A stretch of DNA of 64,000 nt from Maribellus sp. CM-23 (lineage in GTDB: Bacteria > Bacteroidota > Bacteroidia > Bacteroidales > Prolixibacteraceae), in the NCBI RefSeq assembly GCF_021354595.1, contig NZ_JADWYJ010000004.1:1-64000 (forward strand). Reading direction: 5' to 3'. This document shows, one piece after another, positions 46,652 through 55,324 of this stretch (positions within the stretch are counted from its first letter, which is position 1; each line of letters opens with the position of its first letter). The translations under genes were made by a program, and so were the position numbers. Below the pieces are notes generated by a model. The model was not told the origin of the DNA. It ran no database searches and was given only the letters and a program-made list of their open reading frames with translations.

Positions 46652-48040
46652 ATGACAAATGCGATTAAGCAGACTCTTCGCGATTCGAAGAAGGCAAGAT
46701 GGACTGCCCTGGTAATATTGTCGTTTACAATGTTCGCCGGGTACATGTTCACCGAGGTAATTTCGCCTCTTAAACCAATAATGGAGCGTACGCTGGCCAT
46801 GAACAGTTCCGACTTTGGTTTTATAACCAGCGCTTATGGTTTATTCAACGTATTTCTGATGATGTTGGTGATCGTCGGTATTTTACTCGACAAATTCGGA
46901 ATTCGTTTTAGTACCATTAGCTCGGCACTGATCATGATCATTGGTGGGGCCATTAAATTCGCCGCCTTTAAAGGATTGATCGGAAGTCCGGATGAGATCA
47001 TTCATATTCCGCTTGTGGATCTGGATTTAACCACCCAGGTTTTCTGGGCCGGATTTGGATTCGCCGTTTTTGGCGTGGGTGTGGAATATGCCGGGATCAC
47101 CGTTTCGAAAGCTGTGGCCAAGTGGTTTAAAGGAAAAGAAATTGCCCTTGCGATGGGTATGCAGGTAGCGATTGCCCGCGTAGGTTCGTTTGCTCCGCTC
47201 GCATTTGGTGCCAAAATCGCCAATACATACGATGTGCCTACTACCATTCTTATTGTGGTGGTGTTCCTGATTTTAGGCCTTGTCGGTTTCTTCTATTACA
47301 ACATCATGGATAGAAAACTCGACGCAGAAATTGTGGAAGAAGACGGCGCTCACGGCGATGACTTTAAATTCTCTGATTTGCTGGTGATCGTTGGAAACTG
47401 GGGTTTTTGGCTGATTGCACTACTGTGTGTATTCTTTTATTCCACCGTTTTCCCGTTTTACAAATACGGTCCCGATTTGATGGTGAACAAATTTGGCGTT
47501 AGTGAAGACTGGGCAGGGTTCTTGCCAAGTTTGGTGCCTTTCGGAACCATGTTGCTGACACCGATCTTCGGAAGTATTTACGACAAAAAAGGAAAAGGTG
47601 CTTCGATCATGATTCTGGGAGCTGTTTTGCTGATCATCGTTCATGGAATTTTCTACCTGCCTTTTATTACCAACGTGGTTGCTGCCTTCTTTAACGTAAT
47701 TCTGTTGGGTATTGCATTTTCGCTGGTGCCTTCTGCTATGTGGCCATCGGTTCCGAAAATTATTCCTGAAAGACAATTGGGAAGTGCTTATGCCTTTATA
47801 TTCTGGGTACAAAACTTTGGTTTGTGGGGAATTCCGCTGGCAGTAGGTATTGTGCTCGATAAAACCAACCCGGGAGTAGCCGAAGCAAAAGCCGCAGGCG
47901 AAGCTATCAATTACGATTACCAGACTACCTGGACCATTTTTGTGGTGCTGACCGTTTTGGCACTGATTACCGCGCTTCTGCTGAAATTGGAAGATAAACG
48001 CAAAGGCTACGGATTAGAATTGCCCAACATCAAACAATAA
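46652..48040 (+). CDS. Major facilitator superfamily transporter
   Basis: 462 aa with twelve predicted TM segments and a central cytoplasmic loop (~225-250, acidic EIVEEDGAHGDDFK). The N-terminal FITSAYGLFNVFLMMLVIVG followed by ILLDKFGIR matches the MFS motif A region (GxLxDRxGxR). The second half has GSIYDKKGKG at the equivalent loop. Substrate unknown. It lies 48 bp upstream of pepD on the same strand, with no terminator between, so it may import substrates linked to peptide use; that link is inference. Confidence 0.9.
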   Translation: MTNAIKQTLRDSKKARWTALVILSFTMFAGYMFTEVISPLKPIMERTLAMNSSDFGFITSAYGLFNVFLMMLVIVGILLDKFGIRFSTISSALIMIIGGAIKFAAFKGLIGSPDEIIHIPLVDLDLTTQVFWAGFGFAVFGVGVEYAGITVSKAVAKWFKGKEIALAMGMQVAIARVGSFAPLAFGAKIANTYDVPTTILIVVVFLILGLVGFFYYNIMDRKLDAEIVEEDGAHGDDFKFSDLLVIVGNWGFWLIALLCVFFYSTVFPFYKYGPDLMVNKFGVSEDWAGFLPSLVPFGTMLLTPIFGSIYDKKGKGASIMILGAVLLIIVHGIFYLPFITNVVAAFFNVILLGIAFSLVPSAMWPSVPKIIPERQLGSAYAFIFWVQNFGLWGIPLAVGIVLDKTNPGVAEAKAAGEAINYDYQTTWTIFVVLTVLALITALLLKLEDKRKGYGLELPNIKQ

Positions 48041-48088
48041 TGAATGTTGGAGGTTTTAGATAGACAAACATTTTAAATTACAGTTTAC

Positions 48089-49546
48089 ATGACACAAATT
48101 AAGGATATACAACCCACCGAGGTTTGGAGTGTTTTTGACCAGATGCTGCAAATCCCTCGTCCGTCGAGGCACGAAGAAAAAATTCAGGAATGGGCGGTAA
48201 AATTTGGTGAAGACCTGGGACTGGAAACCATCAAGGATGCAGTCGGAAATGTGATCATCAAGAAACCCGCAACACCGGGAATGGAAAACCGGAAAACGGT
48301 AGTGATACAGGGGCACCTGGACATGGTTCCGCAAAAAAACAGCGACAAGGAACATGATTTTGTGAACGACCCGATTGAAGCCTACATTGATGGCGAGTGG
48401 GTAACCGCTAACGGAACCACTTTGGGAGCCGATAACGGAATCGGTGTTTCATCGGCGATGGCGGTGCTGGCCTCGACTACGATCAAGCACGGGCCCATTG
48501 AAGTGTTGCTGACTGCGACCGAAGAAACCGGTATGGACGGAGCCAACGGTTTAAAAGCCGGCTTGCTGGATGCCGATATACTGATTAATACCGATACCGA
48601 AGACGAAGGCGTTTTTAGCGTTGGATGTGCCGGAGGTATCGATGTAACCGCTACTTTCAAAAACAAAACAAAAAAGGCCGACAAGAAATACGCAGCCTAT
48701 AAACTGAGCATTACCGGATTAAAAGGCGGGCACTCGGGCGTGGATATTCACCTGGGCCGCGGAAATGCCAACAAGGTATTCTTCCGTATTTTGAAAGCTG
48801 CCGGTGAGCAGTTGGGCGTAAAACTGGCCGATATTCAGGGCGGAAGCCTGCGCAACGCCATTCCGCGTGAAGCCTTTGGTGTGGTGCTGGTTAAACCGAA
48901 AAAAGCCGAGGCACTGGCTGCCCTGGTGGCCGAAATCGGTGAAGCGGTAAAAGCCGAACTGATCAACGTGGAGCCGGGCTTGTCGGTAGCGCTGGAAGAA
49001 ACAGAGTTGCCAAAAACAAGAATGGCCGGATCGTTGCAGAAAAAGCTGACCAACGCTGTGTGGGCGGCTCCTAACGACGTGGTTCGGATGAGCGACACCA
49101 TGCCCGGAACCGTGGAAACATCTACCAACCTGGCCATTGTGAAGTCGGATGATCAGAAAGTGGTGGCTTCCTGTCTGGTTCGCAGTTTCTCTGAAACCGC
49201 AAAACTGGCGCTGGCTACCCGTTTGGAAGCTGTATTCTCACTGGCAGGTGCCAAGGTAGAGCTGACAGGCAGCTATCCGGGATGGCAACCCAATGTGAAT
49301 TCGGAAATCCTGGAAGAAATGAAAGGCCTGTACGAAAAACGCTTTGGCAAACAACCGCAGCTGCTGGCGATGCACGCCGGACTGGAATGTGGTATCCTGG
49401 GGGCTACTTACACCAACTGGGACATGATTTCGGTGGGGCCAACCATCAAGTATCCGCACTCTCCGGATGAAAAAGTAAACATCGAAACCGTACAGAAATA
49501 CTGGGATTTTCTGGTGGATACACTGGAGAACGTTCCTGTAAAATAA
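48089..49546 (+). CDS. pepD: Cytosolic dipeptidase (aminoacyl-histidine dipeptidase)
   Basis: 485 aa M20-family metallopeptidase of normal PepD length. Metal-site motifs: VVIQGHLDMVPQK (His, Asp), TTLGADNGIGVS (bridging Asp), LLTATEETGMDGA (catalytic Glu) and INTDTEDEG. An inserted lid/dimerisation domain covers ~195-390. The late LECGILG and IKYPHSPDEKVNIETV motifs are typical. It splits dipeptides of broad specificity. A perfect terminator hairpin follows. Confidence 0.96.
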   Translation: MTQIKDIQPTEVWSVFDQMLQIPRPSRHEEKIQEWAVKFGEDLGLETIKDAVGNVIIKKPATPGMENRKTVVIQGHLDMVPQKNSDKEHDFVNDPIEAYIDGEWVTANGTTLGADNGIGVSSAMAVLASTTIKHGPIEVLLTATEETGMDGANGLKAGLLDADILINTDTEDEGVFSVGCAGGIDVTATFKNKTKKADKKYAAYKLSITGLKGGHSGVDIHLGRGNANKVFFRILKAAGEQLGVKLADIQGGSLRNAIPREAFGVVLVKPKKAEALAALVAEIGEAVKAELINVEPGLSVALEETELPKTRMAGSLQKKLTNAVWAAPNDVVRMSDTMPGTVETSTNLAIVKSDDQKVVASCLVRSFSETAKLALATRLEAVFSLAGAKVELTGSYPGWQPNVNSEILEEMKGLYEKRFGKQPQLLAMHAGLECGILGATYTNWDMISVGPTIKYPHSPDEKVNIETVQKYWDFLVDTLENVPVK

Positions 49547-49600
49547 GGAGATTCGATTTTCAATCGCATCCGATTTGGTGACTTAAAACCGCCAAATCCT

Positions 49601-49642
49601 AAAAAAGATGTCATTCGTCAAGCGATGAATGACATCTTTTTT
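49601..49642 (+). terminator. Strong terminator after pepD
   Basis: A perfect 16-bp stem (AAAAAAGATGTCATTC / GAATGACATCTTTTTT) with a 10-nt loop and built-in A and T tracts, so it could work on both strands. Confidence 0.92.
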
Positions 49643-49655
49643 GTTTGCCTACCCG

Positions 49656-49823
49656 CTTCTCATGCATGGCGACGAGTCATTTTTGCGTTCCTACAGGGCA
49701 TTTTTGCATTCCTTCAAGTCACTTTTGCATTCCTACGGGGCATTTTTGCGTTCCGACCGGCCTCTCATGCGTTCCGCCGGGTCGCTTTTCAATTCCGCCG
49801 GGTCGCTTTTGTATTTTTTGCCG
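49656..49823 (+). repeat. Eight-unit 21-bp tandem repeat
   Basis: Eight imperfect 21-bp units from 49656 to 49823, with consensus near TCATTTTTGCRTTCCBMCGGG. Units two to four are the best preserved; the first, sixth and later ones are diverged. It lies between the pepD terminator and the 3' end of the convergent lipoprotein phosphatase gene. All three plus-strand frames are open across the repeats because 21 is a multiple of three, each giving a seven-residue repeat, but no convincing gene is there. Confidence 0.9.
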
Positions 49824-49856
49824 TCGATCGCGCGTTTTTTTGCCCCTCAGCCAGTT

Positions 49857-51137
49857 TTACGGAAGCGTTTGCCCGCTTGATTCCCCGAAAAGTACGGTGC
49901 CCTGCGAAGGAATCAGCACTCCGAGGTTTTCGTCGCGCCCCTGCAAAAGGTACGTGGCGTTGTTGTGCTGGTAGCTGTCAACCGCATTTTCCGACAGTTT
50001 GCCCAGGAGTTTTTCTTTTCCTTTCAACCGGTTAAAAATCAGGCCGGCTTTCAGGTCTTCAAAGTCTGCCAGCATGTCCTGGTCGCCTTCGCTGTCACCG
50101 GCAATAAGCACCGGCCCGTAGCCGTACCTGCCGTTTTCGCCTGCCAGGAAACGCGTAATGGCAGCTGTTTTTCCACGCCCCTGTGTTTGAAAATAGTCCT
50201 TGCGGAATTCCGGTAAAATGACCCCGGCCGAGTCGCGCTCCAGTTCCATGGCAATCACATGCGAGGCATCGAGGTTGTACCCGAATTCAGGAAAAGAAGC
50301 AATTCCTTTCACCACATCCACAAACGAGGCCGAGCATACCCAAACATCAAAACCTGCATCCCGCAGCTGGTGATAGAGCTCCTGCATTTCGGGTACCAGC
50401 CGCAACCCGTTTTTCCAGGTTATTTTTACCTGCCCGGCCGATTGCCCCGCGAGTTCTTCTGCCCCGGGACTTACCCAGCTTATTTTTTCGATGGGCTGGT
50501 TTTGCTGCCACTTAACGGTTTCAATGGTCATGTTTGTAACACGTGCCGAATCGAGCCCGGAAAACAGGTAGGTCACCCATGGATACGAAACATCGGCGCT
50601 GAAAGTATTGTATATGGCGTCGTAGAGAAAACGTACTTTGGTGGTGAAATTCGCATAATGCGGGTTTTCTTTTACCTGTTCGAGCGAAAGCGAACCGCTT
50701 CCTCCCAGCTCCGCGTAGTTGGCAAAAAGCCAGTTGTAACTGGCAAGAATATCCGTAATAACCTGCTCGGCAGTGATGCTTTCTCCCGCTTCGTTCTGGT
50801 CGGCAAGCGCTACCTTGGTGTCAATGCCGGTGCGTAACGCTTCTTCAAGAACCTCCGGCGTACAGCCAAAGTGAAAGTGCTCGAGCTGATAGATCAGCGT
50901 TGCCTCCTGTATGTCGAGAAAGATCGAAGTATTGTCCCAGTCAAAAACCGCATAAGGCGGTTGGTCGGGATTGTAATCGCCGGAGTTTTTCCCGTATTGA
51001 TTGATCAGGTTTTCCAGTTGTTGCCGGTTAAAGGCATCCCAGTTGCCGCCCAGTTTGGCCGATTGTTTTGCTGGCTGCGAGCAGCCAAAGTTGATCGCAA
51101 AGGCGGCAAGTAAAAGATAGAATGTGAAAGTTCTCAT
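49857..51137 (-). CDS. HAD-superfamily lipoprotein phosphatase
   Basis: 426 aa. Lipoprotein signal with Cys19 (AINFGCSQ). The HAD motif I is AVFDWDNTS (D66, D68, T70), complete for a phosphatase. A later WVCSASFVDVV carries the motif II Ser, and LIAGDSEGDQDML motif IV. The large cap and size fit secreted phosphatases of the phosphorylcholine-phosphatase/acid phosphatase group, but the substrate is uncertain. It is anchored in the inner or outer membrane facing the periplasm. Downstream partner of the VOC gene (20-bp gap). Confidence 0.82.
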   Translation of the reverse strand: MRTFTFYLLLAAFAINFGCSQPAKQSAKLGGNWDAFNRQQLENLINQYGKNSGDYNPDQPPYAVFDWDNTSIFLDIQEATLIYQLEHFHFGCTPEVLEEALRTGIDTKVALADQNEAGESITAEQVITDILASYNWLFANYAELGGSGSLSLEQVKENPHYANFTTKVRFLYDAIYNTFSADVSYPWVTYLFSGLDSARVTNMTIETVKWQQNQPIEKISWVSPGAEELAGQSAGQVKITWKNGLRLVPEMQELYHQLRDAGFDVWVCSASFVDVVKGIASFPEFGYNLDASHVIAMELERDSAGVILPEFRKDYFQTQGRGKTAAITRFLAGENGRYGYGPVLIAGDSEGDQDMLADFEDLKAGLIFNRLKGKEKLLGKLSENAVDSYQHNNATYLLQGRDENLGVLIPSQGTVLFGESSGQTLP

Positions 51138-51157
51138 TCGATTAGTATTTTTTTGGT

Positions 51158-51580
51158 TTAAAGTTTCAAACTGCCTTGTTCATCAAATTCCCAGAACGGC
51201 GCCCAGGCTATTTCCCACGAATGCCCGTCGGGATCGGCAAAGTAGGCATCGTAGCCACCCCAGAAAGTCTCGCGGGGAGCCACCAGCACTTTGGCACCGT
51301 TTTTTACGGCTTGCTCAAATACTGTATTAACGGCGTCTTTCGAATCCTGGTTAATGGCCAGCGTAACACCCGAAAAACCGGATCTTTCAGCCGGAATTTC
51401 AGCGTCTTCGGCTAATTTATCGAGCGGGTAAAGCGCCAGGACGATTCCGCCGTGGTTGAAAAAAACGATGTTTTCGTCGCTGCCGGTAGCAGGCTCCCAA
51501 CCCAATGCATTTCTGTAGAATGACCGGGATTCGGGCAGACTTTTCACCCCAAGTGTGACGATGTTTAAGCGTGGTTTCAT
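51158..51580 (-). CDS. VOC (glyoxalase/bleomycin resistance) family protein
   Basis: 140 aa, two beta-alpha-beta-beta-beta modules. The start NIVTLGVKSLPESRSFYRNALGWEP and the end YFADPDGHSWEIAW are typical of this metal-binding fold. Substrate not known; the family covers glyoxalases, dioxygenases and drug-binding proteins. Probably first gene of an operon with the lipoprotein phosphatase. Confidence 0.9.
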   Translation of the reverse strand: MKPRLNIVTLGVKSLPESRSFYRNALGWEPATGSDENIVFFNHGGIVLALYPLDKLAEDAEIPAERSGFSGVTLAINQDSKDAVNTVFEQAVKNGAKVLVAPRETFWGGYDAYFADPDGHSWEIAWAPFWEFDEQGSLKL

Positions 51581-51637
51581 TTTATCTCTGCTTTTTTATG
51601 GTGGTTTTGCCATCTTTTGAATTACGAAGGCTGCTTT

Positions 51638-51645
51638 CAAAAGTA
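51638..51645 (-). promoter_or_regulatory. Candidate -7 element for the VOC gene
   Basis: Minus strand TACTTTTG, exact TAnnTTTG, about 58 bp before the start codon. Confidence 0.45.
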
Positions 51646-51807
51646 AGAAATCCAGCGTAATATGGAGACTATATTCTTTTATATCCCTATTAAAATAAGA
51701 ATAATCTGCATCAGTTCTAAATACATCCCCGTACCTCGCTTTTCTGCAGGATACATTTTTGTTTTGCCTAAATTTTTGGTTATTTAGTCTGCCTGTCCGA
51801 AGAGTTT

Positions 51808-52590
51808 ATGGAAAGAAAAACATGTGTGCTTTTTTGCCGGTGTAAGGCCAAGGTGATATCCTCCGAATCGTTGGATAAAATGGCTGAAGGCTTGCGGAAT
51901 TTCGATACCGATGTTTTTGAATTGCAGGATCTCTGTGCGATGACGATCCATGAAAAGGATGTGCTGAATACGATCGGAAAAGCGTTTCAGCAAAAGATCG
52001 TCGTGGCTTGTTATCCGCGTGCTGTCCGGAATATGTTTCGTCAGAACGGGATTGAAATGGGCGATGTTGAGGTGCTGAATTTTAAGGAACTGTCGGCTGA
52101 AAAGATCTTTGCGAAGCTCGAAAATGACTACCAGATTCAAAAGGGAGAAGCGCGCTACCAGGTACAGATCACTGATTTGAATGTGCCCGCGTGGTTTCCG
52201 GTGATCGACGAGTCGCTGTGTACGCTTTGCGGGAAATGTGCCCGTTTTTGCTTATTTGGCGTTTACAGTTACGACCGGAAAAGCCTGAAAGTGGTGGATC
52301 CGCTGGCGTGCAAGGATCAGTGCCCGGCTTGCGGACGTACGTGCCCCACTTCGGCCATTATGTTTCCGCGGCTGGCTGAAACCACGGTGTTGGCCGGCGA
52401 CGAACCCAACGGACAAAAGATTGCCATCGATAAGGGAAGCCTCCTTATGACCCTGAATGCGCGCAACCAGAACCGGCGCAACATTTTCAGACAGGGAGTT
52501 GTTGAACAGGCGGAAGAGGAGCGCAGAAAAGCCCTGGAAGAATTTAAAACGGGACTGGATTTTACACGGAATGATAAAAAGGATTCTTAA
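51808..52590 (+). CDS. Iron-sulfur protein: HdrA-like N-terminus plus two 4Fe-4S sites
   Basis: 260 aa. Residues ~1-100 (CVLFCRCKAKVISSE, C10-x-C12; DLCAM, C43; KIVVACYPRAVRNMFR, C68) resemble the N-terminal module of heterodisulfide reductase subunit A, where VxCxCG and VVAACSPR occur. Residues 138-148 hold Cx2Cx2Cx3C (C138, C141, C144, C148); 168-179 hold Cx3Cx2Cx3CP (C168, C172, C175, C179), so two [4Fe-4S] clusters are expected. No flavin motif is seen. It is likely an electron carrier for the radical SAM enzyme encoded next, whose start overlaps it by 20 bp. First gene of the terpenoid-type run. Confidence 0.8.
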   Translation: MERKTCVLFCRCKAKVISSESLDKMAEGLRNFDTDVFELQDLCAMTIHEKDVLNTIGKAFQQKIVVACYPRAVRNMFRQNGIEMGDVEVLNFKELSAEKIFAKLENDYQIQKGEARYQVQITDLNVPAWFPVIDESLCTLCGKCARFCLFGVYSYDRKSLKVVDPLACKDQCPACGRTCPTSAIMFPRLAETTVLAGDEPNGQKIAIDKGSLLMTLNARNQNRRNIFRQGVVEQAEEERRKALEEFKTGLDFTRNDKKDS

Positions 52591-53746
52591 AAATACCGAC
52601 AGAAAGTGCCTGTACAAGTTTGTGTACAACATGGGGGTGAAGGGCTCGCTTAGTTTTGCGCGTTACCAGCGGCGACTGAAAAAAGGCGATTTCTTTCCGG
52701 CGTTTCATTTTATTTCGGTTACCGACGACTGCAACCTGAATTGCCAGGGCTGCTGGGTGACGCATAAAAAGAAAAACGCCCGCATGTCGCCCGAAACACT
52801 GAACCGGATCATTGAAGAGACGAAAGCAAAAGGTTCGTATTTCTTTGGAATACTGGGTGGTGAACCGCTCACCTACAAACCGCTTTTCGAAGTGTTGCAG
52901 AAGCATCCGGATTGCTATTTTCAACTGTTTACCAACGGAACTTTGCTGACTCCGGAAGTGGCCAACGAGCTTCGGAAACTGGGGAATGTAACGCCGCTGA
53001 TCAGTTTTGAAGGCGATGAAGTGGTGGCGGATGTCCGCAGGGGCGGAAAAGATGTGTTTCGCCGTACGGTGGAAGCCGTTGAAAATGCAACCAACGCAGG
53101 TTTGATCACCGGTGTGGCCATGAGCGTTTGCAAATCAAACATCGATCTGGCCCTGTCGGCCGATTTTGTGAACTCGTTGATTGAGAAAAATGTGGCTTAC
53201 CTCTGGTACTACATTTACCGCCCGGTGGGAGCCGATTCAACGGTTGAGTTAGCTTTGGATAAAGCGGAAATTCAAAAGTTGCGGCAGTTTATGGTGGAGG
53301 CCCGTTCGCAATTCGATATTGCCATCATCGATGCCTATTGGGATCAGGACGGCAACGGACTTTGCCCGGCTGCTACCGGATTAAGTCACCACATCAATGC
53401 TTCGGGTTTTGTGGAGCCTTGCCCTGTTATTCAGTTTGCAGCCGAGAATGTAAACGATAAACCGCTGGAAAATATATACAGGGAATCTGCGTTCTTGCAG
53501 ACTTTACGAAATGATATTCCGCACAAAACCTCGGGTTGTATTGTGATGGAAGATCCAAGCTGGCTGGTGGATGTGGCAGAGCTGCACAAGGCGGCTGACT
53601 CTTCCGGCAGGGAGAACGAAGCCGCACGTTTACGGGCAATGCCGCCGGTTCCGAGTCACGGCTCGGGAGTCCCGGTGCCTGAAAAAGGATGGATTTACCG
53701 CTTTGCCAAAAAACGCGCCTTCTTTGGATTGGGCGCTTACGGTTAA
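52571..53746 (+). CDS. Radical SAM enzyme of the terpenoid-type cluster
   Basis: 391 aa from ATG 52571, which overlaps the upstream gene by 20 bp; the open frame extends further upstream, but that part only mirrors the iron-sulfur gene. The radical SAM site is C54, C58, C61 (DDCNLNCQGCW), then LGGEPLTY. C-terminally, LCPAATGLSHHINASGFVEPCPV has the INxxGxVxPC pattern of SPASM/twitch-like regions, with a later Cys in SGCIVME, so an auxiliary cluster is possible. It resembles HpnH only in general fold. Role inferred: modification of a prenyl or terpenoid intermediate. The next gene starts 5 bp downstream. Confidence 0.82.
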   Translation: MIKRILKNTDRKCLYKFVYNMGVKGSLSFARYQRRLKKGDFFPAFHFISVTDDCNLNCQGCWVTHKKKNARMSPETLNRIIEETKAKGSYFFGILGGEPLTYKPLFEVLQKHPDCYFQLFTNGTLLTPEVANELRKLGNVTPLISFEGDEVVADVRRGGKDVFRRTVEAVENATNAGLITGVAMSVCKSNIDLALSADFVNSLIEKNVAYLWYYIYRPVGADSTVELALDKAEIQKLRQFMVEARSQFDIAIIDAYWDQDGNGLCPAATGLSHHINASGFVEPCPVIQFAAENVNDKPLENIYRESAFLQTLRNDIPHKTSGCIVMEDPSWLVDVAELHKAADSSGRENEAARLRAMPPVPSHGSGVPVPEKGWIYRFAKKRAFFGLGAYG

Positions 53747-53751
53747 AAGAT

Positions 53752-55323
53752 ATGACAGCAAAAAAACGCATATTGAAAGTCCCGACGGACAAGCGAATCC
53801 GTGAATTATTGCGGAAGGAAGTCGTTTTGTTTGCTGAACGGAATAGAATCTTGCCACCGGCTTCTTTTGAATTGCTGGAGGCAAAGTCGAGGGAGCTGCT
53901 TTTTCTCCTTAATATGGATGAGGAGTTTCTTGATTTTACCATCGTTTTGCTGGGCAACGAAACCTGGCGCGAGGTAGTGAATGCGACGCCTTTTCACCGC
54001 CGTTTGCTGTTGCTGCCGCAGTGTTTGCGGAATAACCTGCAGTGCAAAGGCATTTTTGATGAACTGGGGTTGATCTGTGCCGGGTGCAAAGGTTGTCAGA
54101 TTGACGATATTATTGGAAAAGCCGAAGAACTGGGCTATTCAACACTGGTGGCCGAGGGAACAACGGTTGCCATTGGCCTGGTGGAAGAAGGTTCGATCGA
54201 TGCAGTAATTGGCGTGAGTTGCATGCCGGTTTTGCAAAACTCGTTTGAGCCGGTTTCGCGGGCTGCTGTTCCGGTTATTGGGCTGCCGCTGTTGTACAAT
54301 GGTTGCAGCAATACTTCGCTCGATTACGACTGGTTGTTTTCCGAGATTGATCAGATCACAGATAAAGCCGAATCAAGGCCTCTTTCGGTTTCGGTGATTC
54401 GAAACCAGGTGGAAGAATACTTTACGGAAGAGAAGCTAAAAAAATATTTTTGCGGTGATACCGAAACCGAACAACTCGCCCGGACTACCATGGCTTTGGG
54501 CGGGCAACGGATGCGTCCTTTGCTGGCGCTGCTTGCGTATCAATCCTATTCAGGCGAGATTCTGGAGGAAGTGCAGCAGGCGCTGGCAGTGATCATCGAG
54601 TGTTTTCACAAAGCTTCGCTGGTGCACGATGATATTCAGGACGATGAGGATTTTCGTTACGATCAGCCTGCGTTGCATAAAACGGCCGGAATCCCGGTGG
54701 CTATTAACATTGGTGATTACCTGATCGGTAAAGGTTACCAGTTGTTGGCAGGTGCTCCGTGCGATTCAAAAGTAAAGGCCGAGTGCCTGAAAGTGGTGGC
54801 CAACTCGCACCTGAATTTGTCGGAAGGACAGGGCGCTGACATTCTTTTGTCGCAGAATATCGCGCAAAAATCGGTGGAGGATATTTTGAAGATTTTTGAG
54901 CAAAAAACCGGGGAAGCCGTGAAAGTGGCGCTGCTAACCGGTGCCATTGCCGGGAATGCCCCGGAAAACGAATTGGCAGTTTTGGCGCAGTTTGCCGAGT
55001 GTTTTGGCATTGCCTACCAGATCCGCGATGATCTGAATGAACTCCGCGAGGTTAACGACCGGAAGCACGCTTTTGATTTTCCCTTCCTGTTGTCGTTGCT
55101 AAAGCAAAGTATCAACGGGCATTCTCCGTCGTTTTCAGAGATCATTCAAAGCGGTAATTTTGAGGTGCTGCTTGAGCGTTTCAATACTCATGAAACGGAA
55201 ACAAAGGCAGATAAATACCTGGACAAATATGTGCAAAGGTGTTACGCCGAGCTTAATCGGCTGGAGAACCGGAAGCTGCGGCTGAGTTTGTACGGAGTGA
55301 TGGGTAAAGTATTCAAATCGTAG
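53752..55323 (+). CDS. Fusion of DUF116-like domain with polyprenyl diphosphate synthase
   Basis: 523 aa from ATG 53752. Residues ~60-205 look like DUF116: LLLLPQCLRN (C91), C98 and a C109-x2-C112-x2-C115 cluster (CAGCKGCQID), likely metal binding. Residues ~215-523 are a trans-polyprenyl synthase: GGQRMRPLLALL, first Asp-rich motif DDIQD (D293-D297), and second motif DDLNE (D426-E430), where Glu replaces the usual last Asp. The residue five before the first motif is Ala288, a small side chain that in this family usually allows longer (C20 or more) chains. It would join IPP units into a polyprenyl diphosphate. The next gene follows after 1 bp. Confidence 0.8.
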   Translation: MTAKKRILKVPTDKRIRELLRKEVVLFAERNRILPPASFELLEAKSRELLFLLNMDEEFLDFTIVLLGNETWREVVNATPFHRRLLLLPQCLRNNLQCKGIFDELGLICAGCKGCQIDDIIGKAEELGYSTLVAEGTTVAIGLVEEGSIDAVIGVSCMPVLQNSFEPVSRAAVPVIGLPLLYNGCSNTSLDYDWLFSEIDQITDKAESRPLSVSVIRNQVEEYFTEEKLKKYFCGDTETEQLARTTMALGGQRMRPLLALLAYQSYSGEILEEVQQALAVIIECFHKASLVHDDIQDDEDFRYDQPALHKTAGIPVAINIGDYLIGKGYQLLAGAPCDSKVKAECLKVVANSHLNLSEGQGADILLSQNIAQKSVEDILKIFEQKTGEAVKVALLTGAIAGNAPENELAVLAQFAECFGIAYQIRDDLNELREVNDRKHAFDFPFLLSLLKQSINGHSPSFSEIIQSGNFEVLLERFNTHETETKADKYLDKYVQRCYAELNRLENRKLRLSLYGVMGKVFKS

Positions 55324-55324
55324 C

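Noticed and set aside
49656..49823. CRISPR array
   Set aside because: The units are contiguous 21-mers with no unique spacers, and no cas gene is in the window.
49625..50035. A 136-codon open frame across the 21-bp repeats
   Set aside because: It begins inside the pepD terminator stem, runs into the antisense of the lipoprotein phosphatase gene, and all three frames are open only because the repeat length is a multiple of three.
51740..51775. Promoter for the terpenoid run at TACATTTTTG or TAAATTTTTG
   Set aside because: Both have one base too many between TA and TTTG for the standard -7 element, and no -33 is seen.
52571..53746. HpnH (adenosylhopane synthase)
   Set aside because: The cluster motif CNLNCQGCW and the SPASM-like C-terminus do not match the CxGCGK-type HpnH pattern, and no other hopanoid genes are present.
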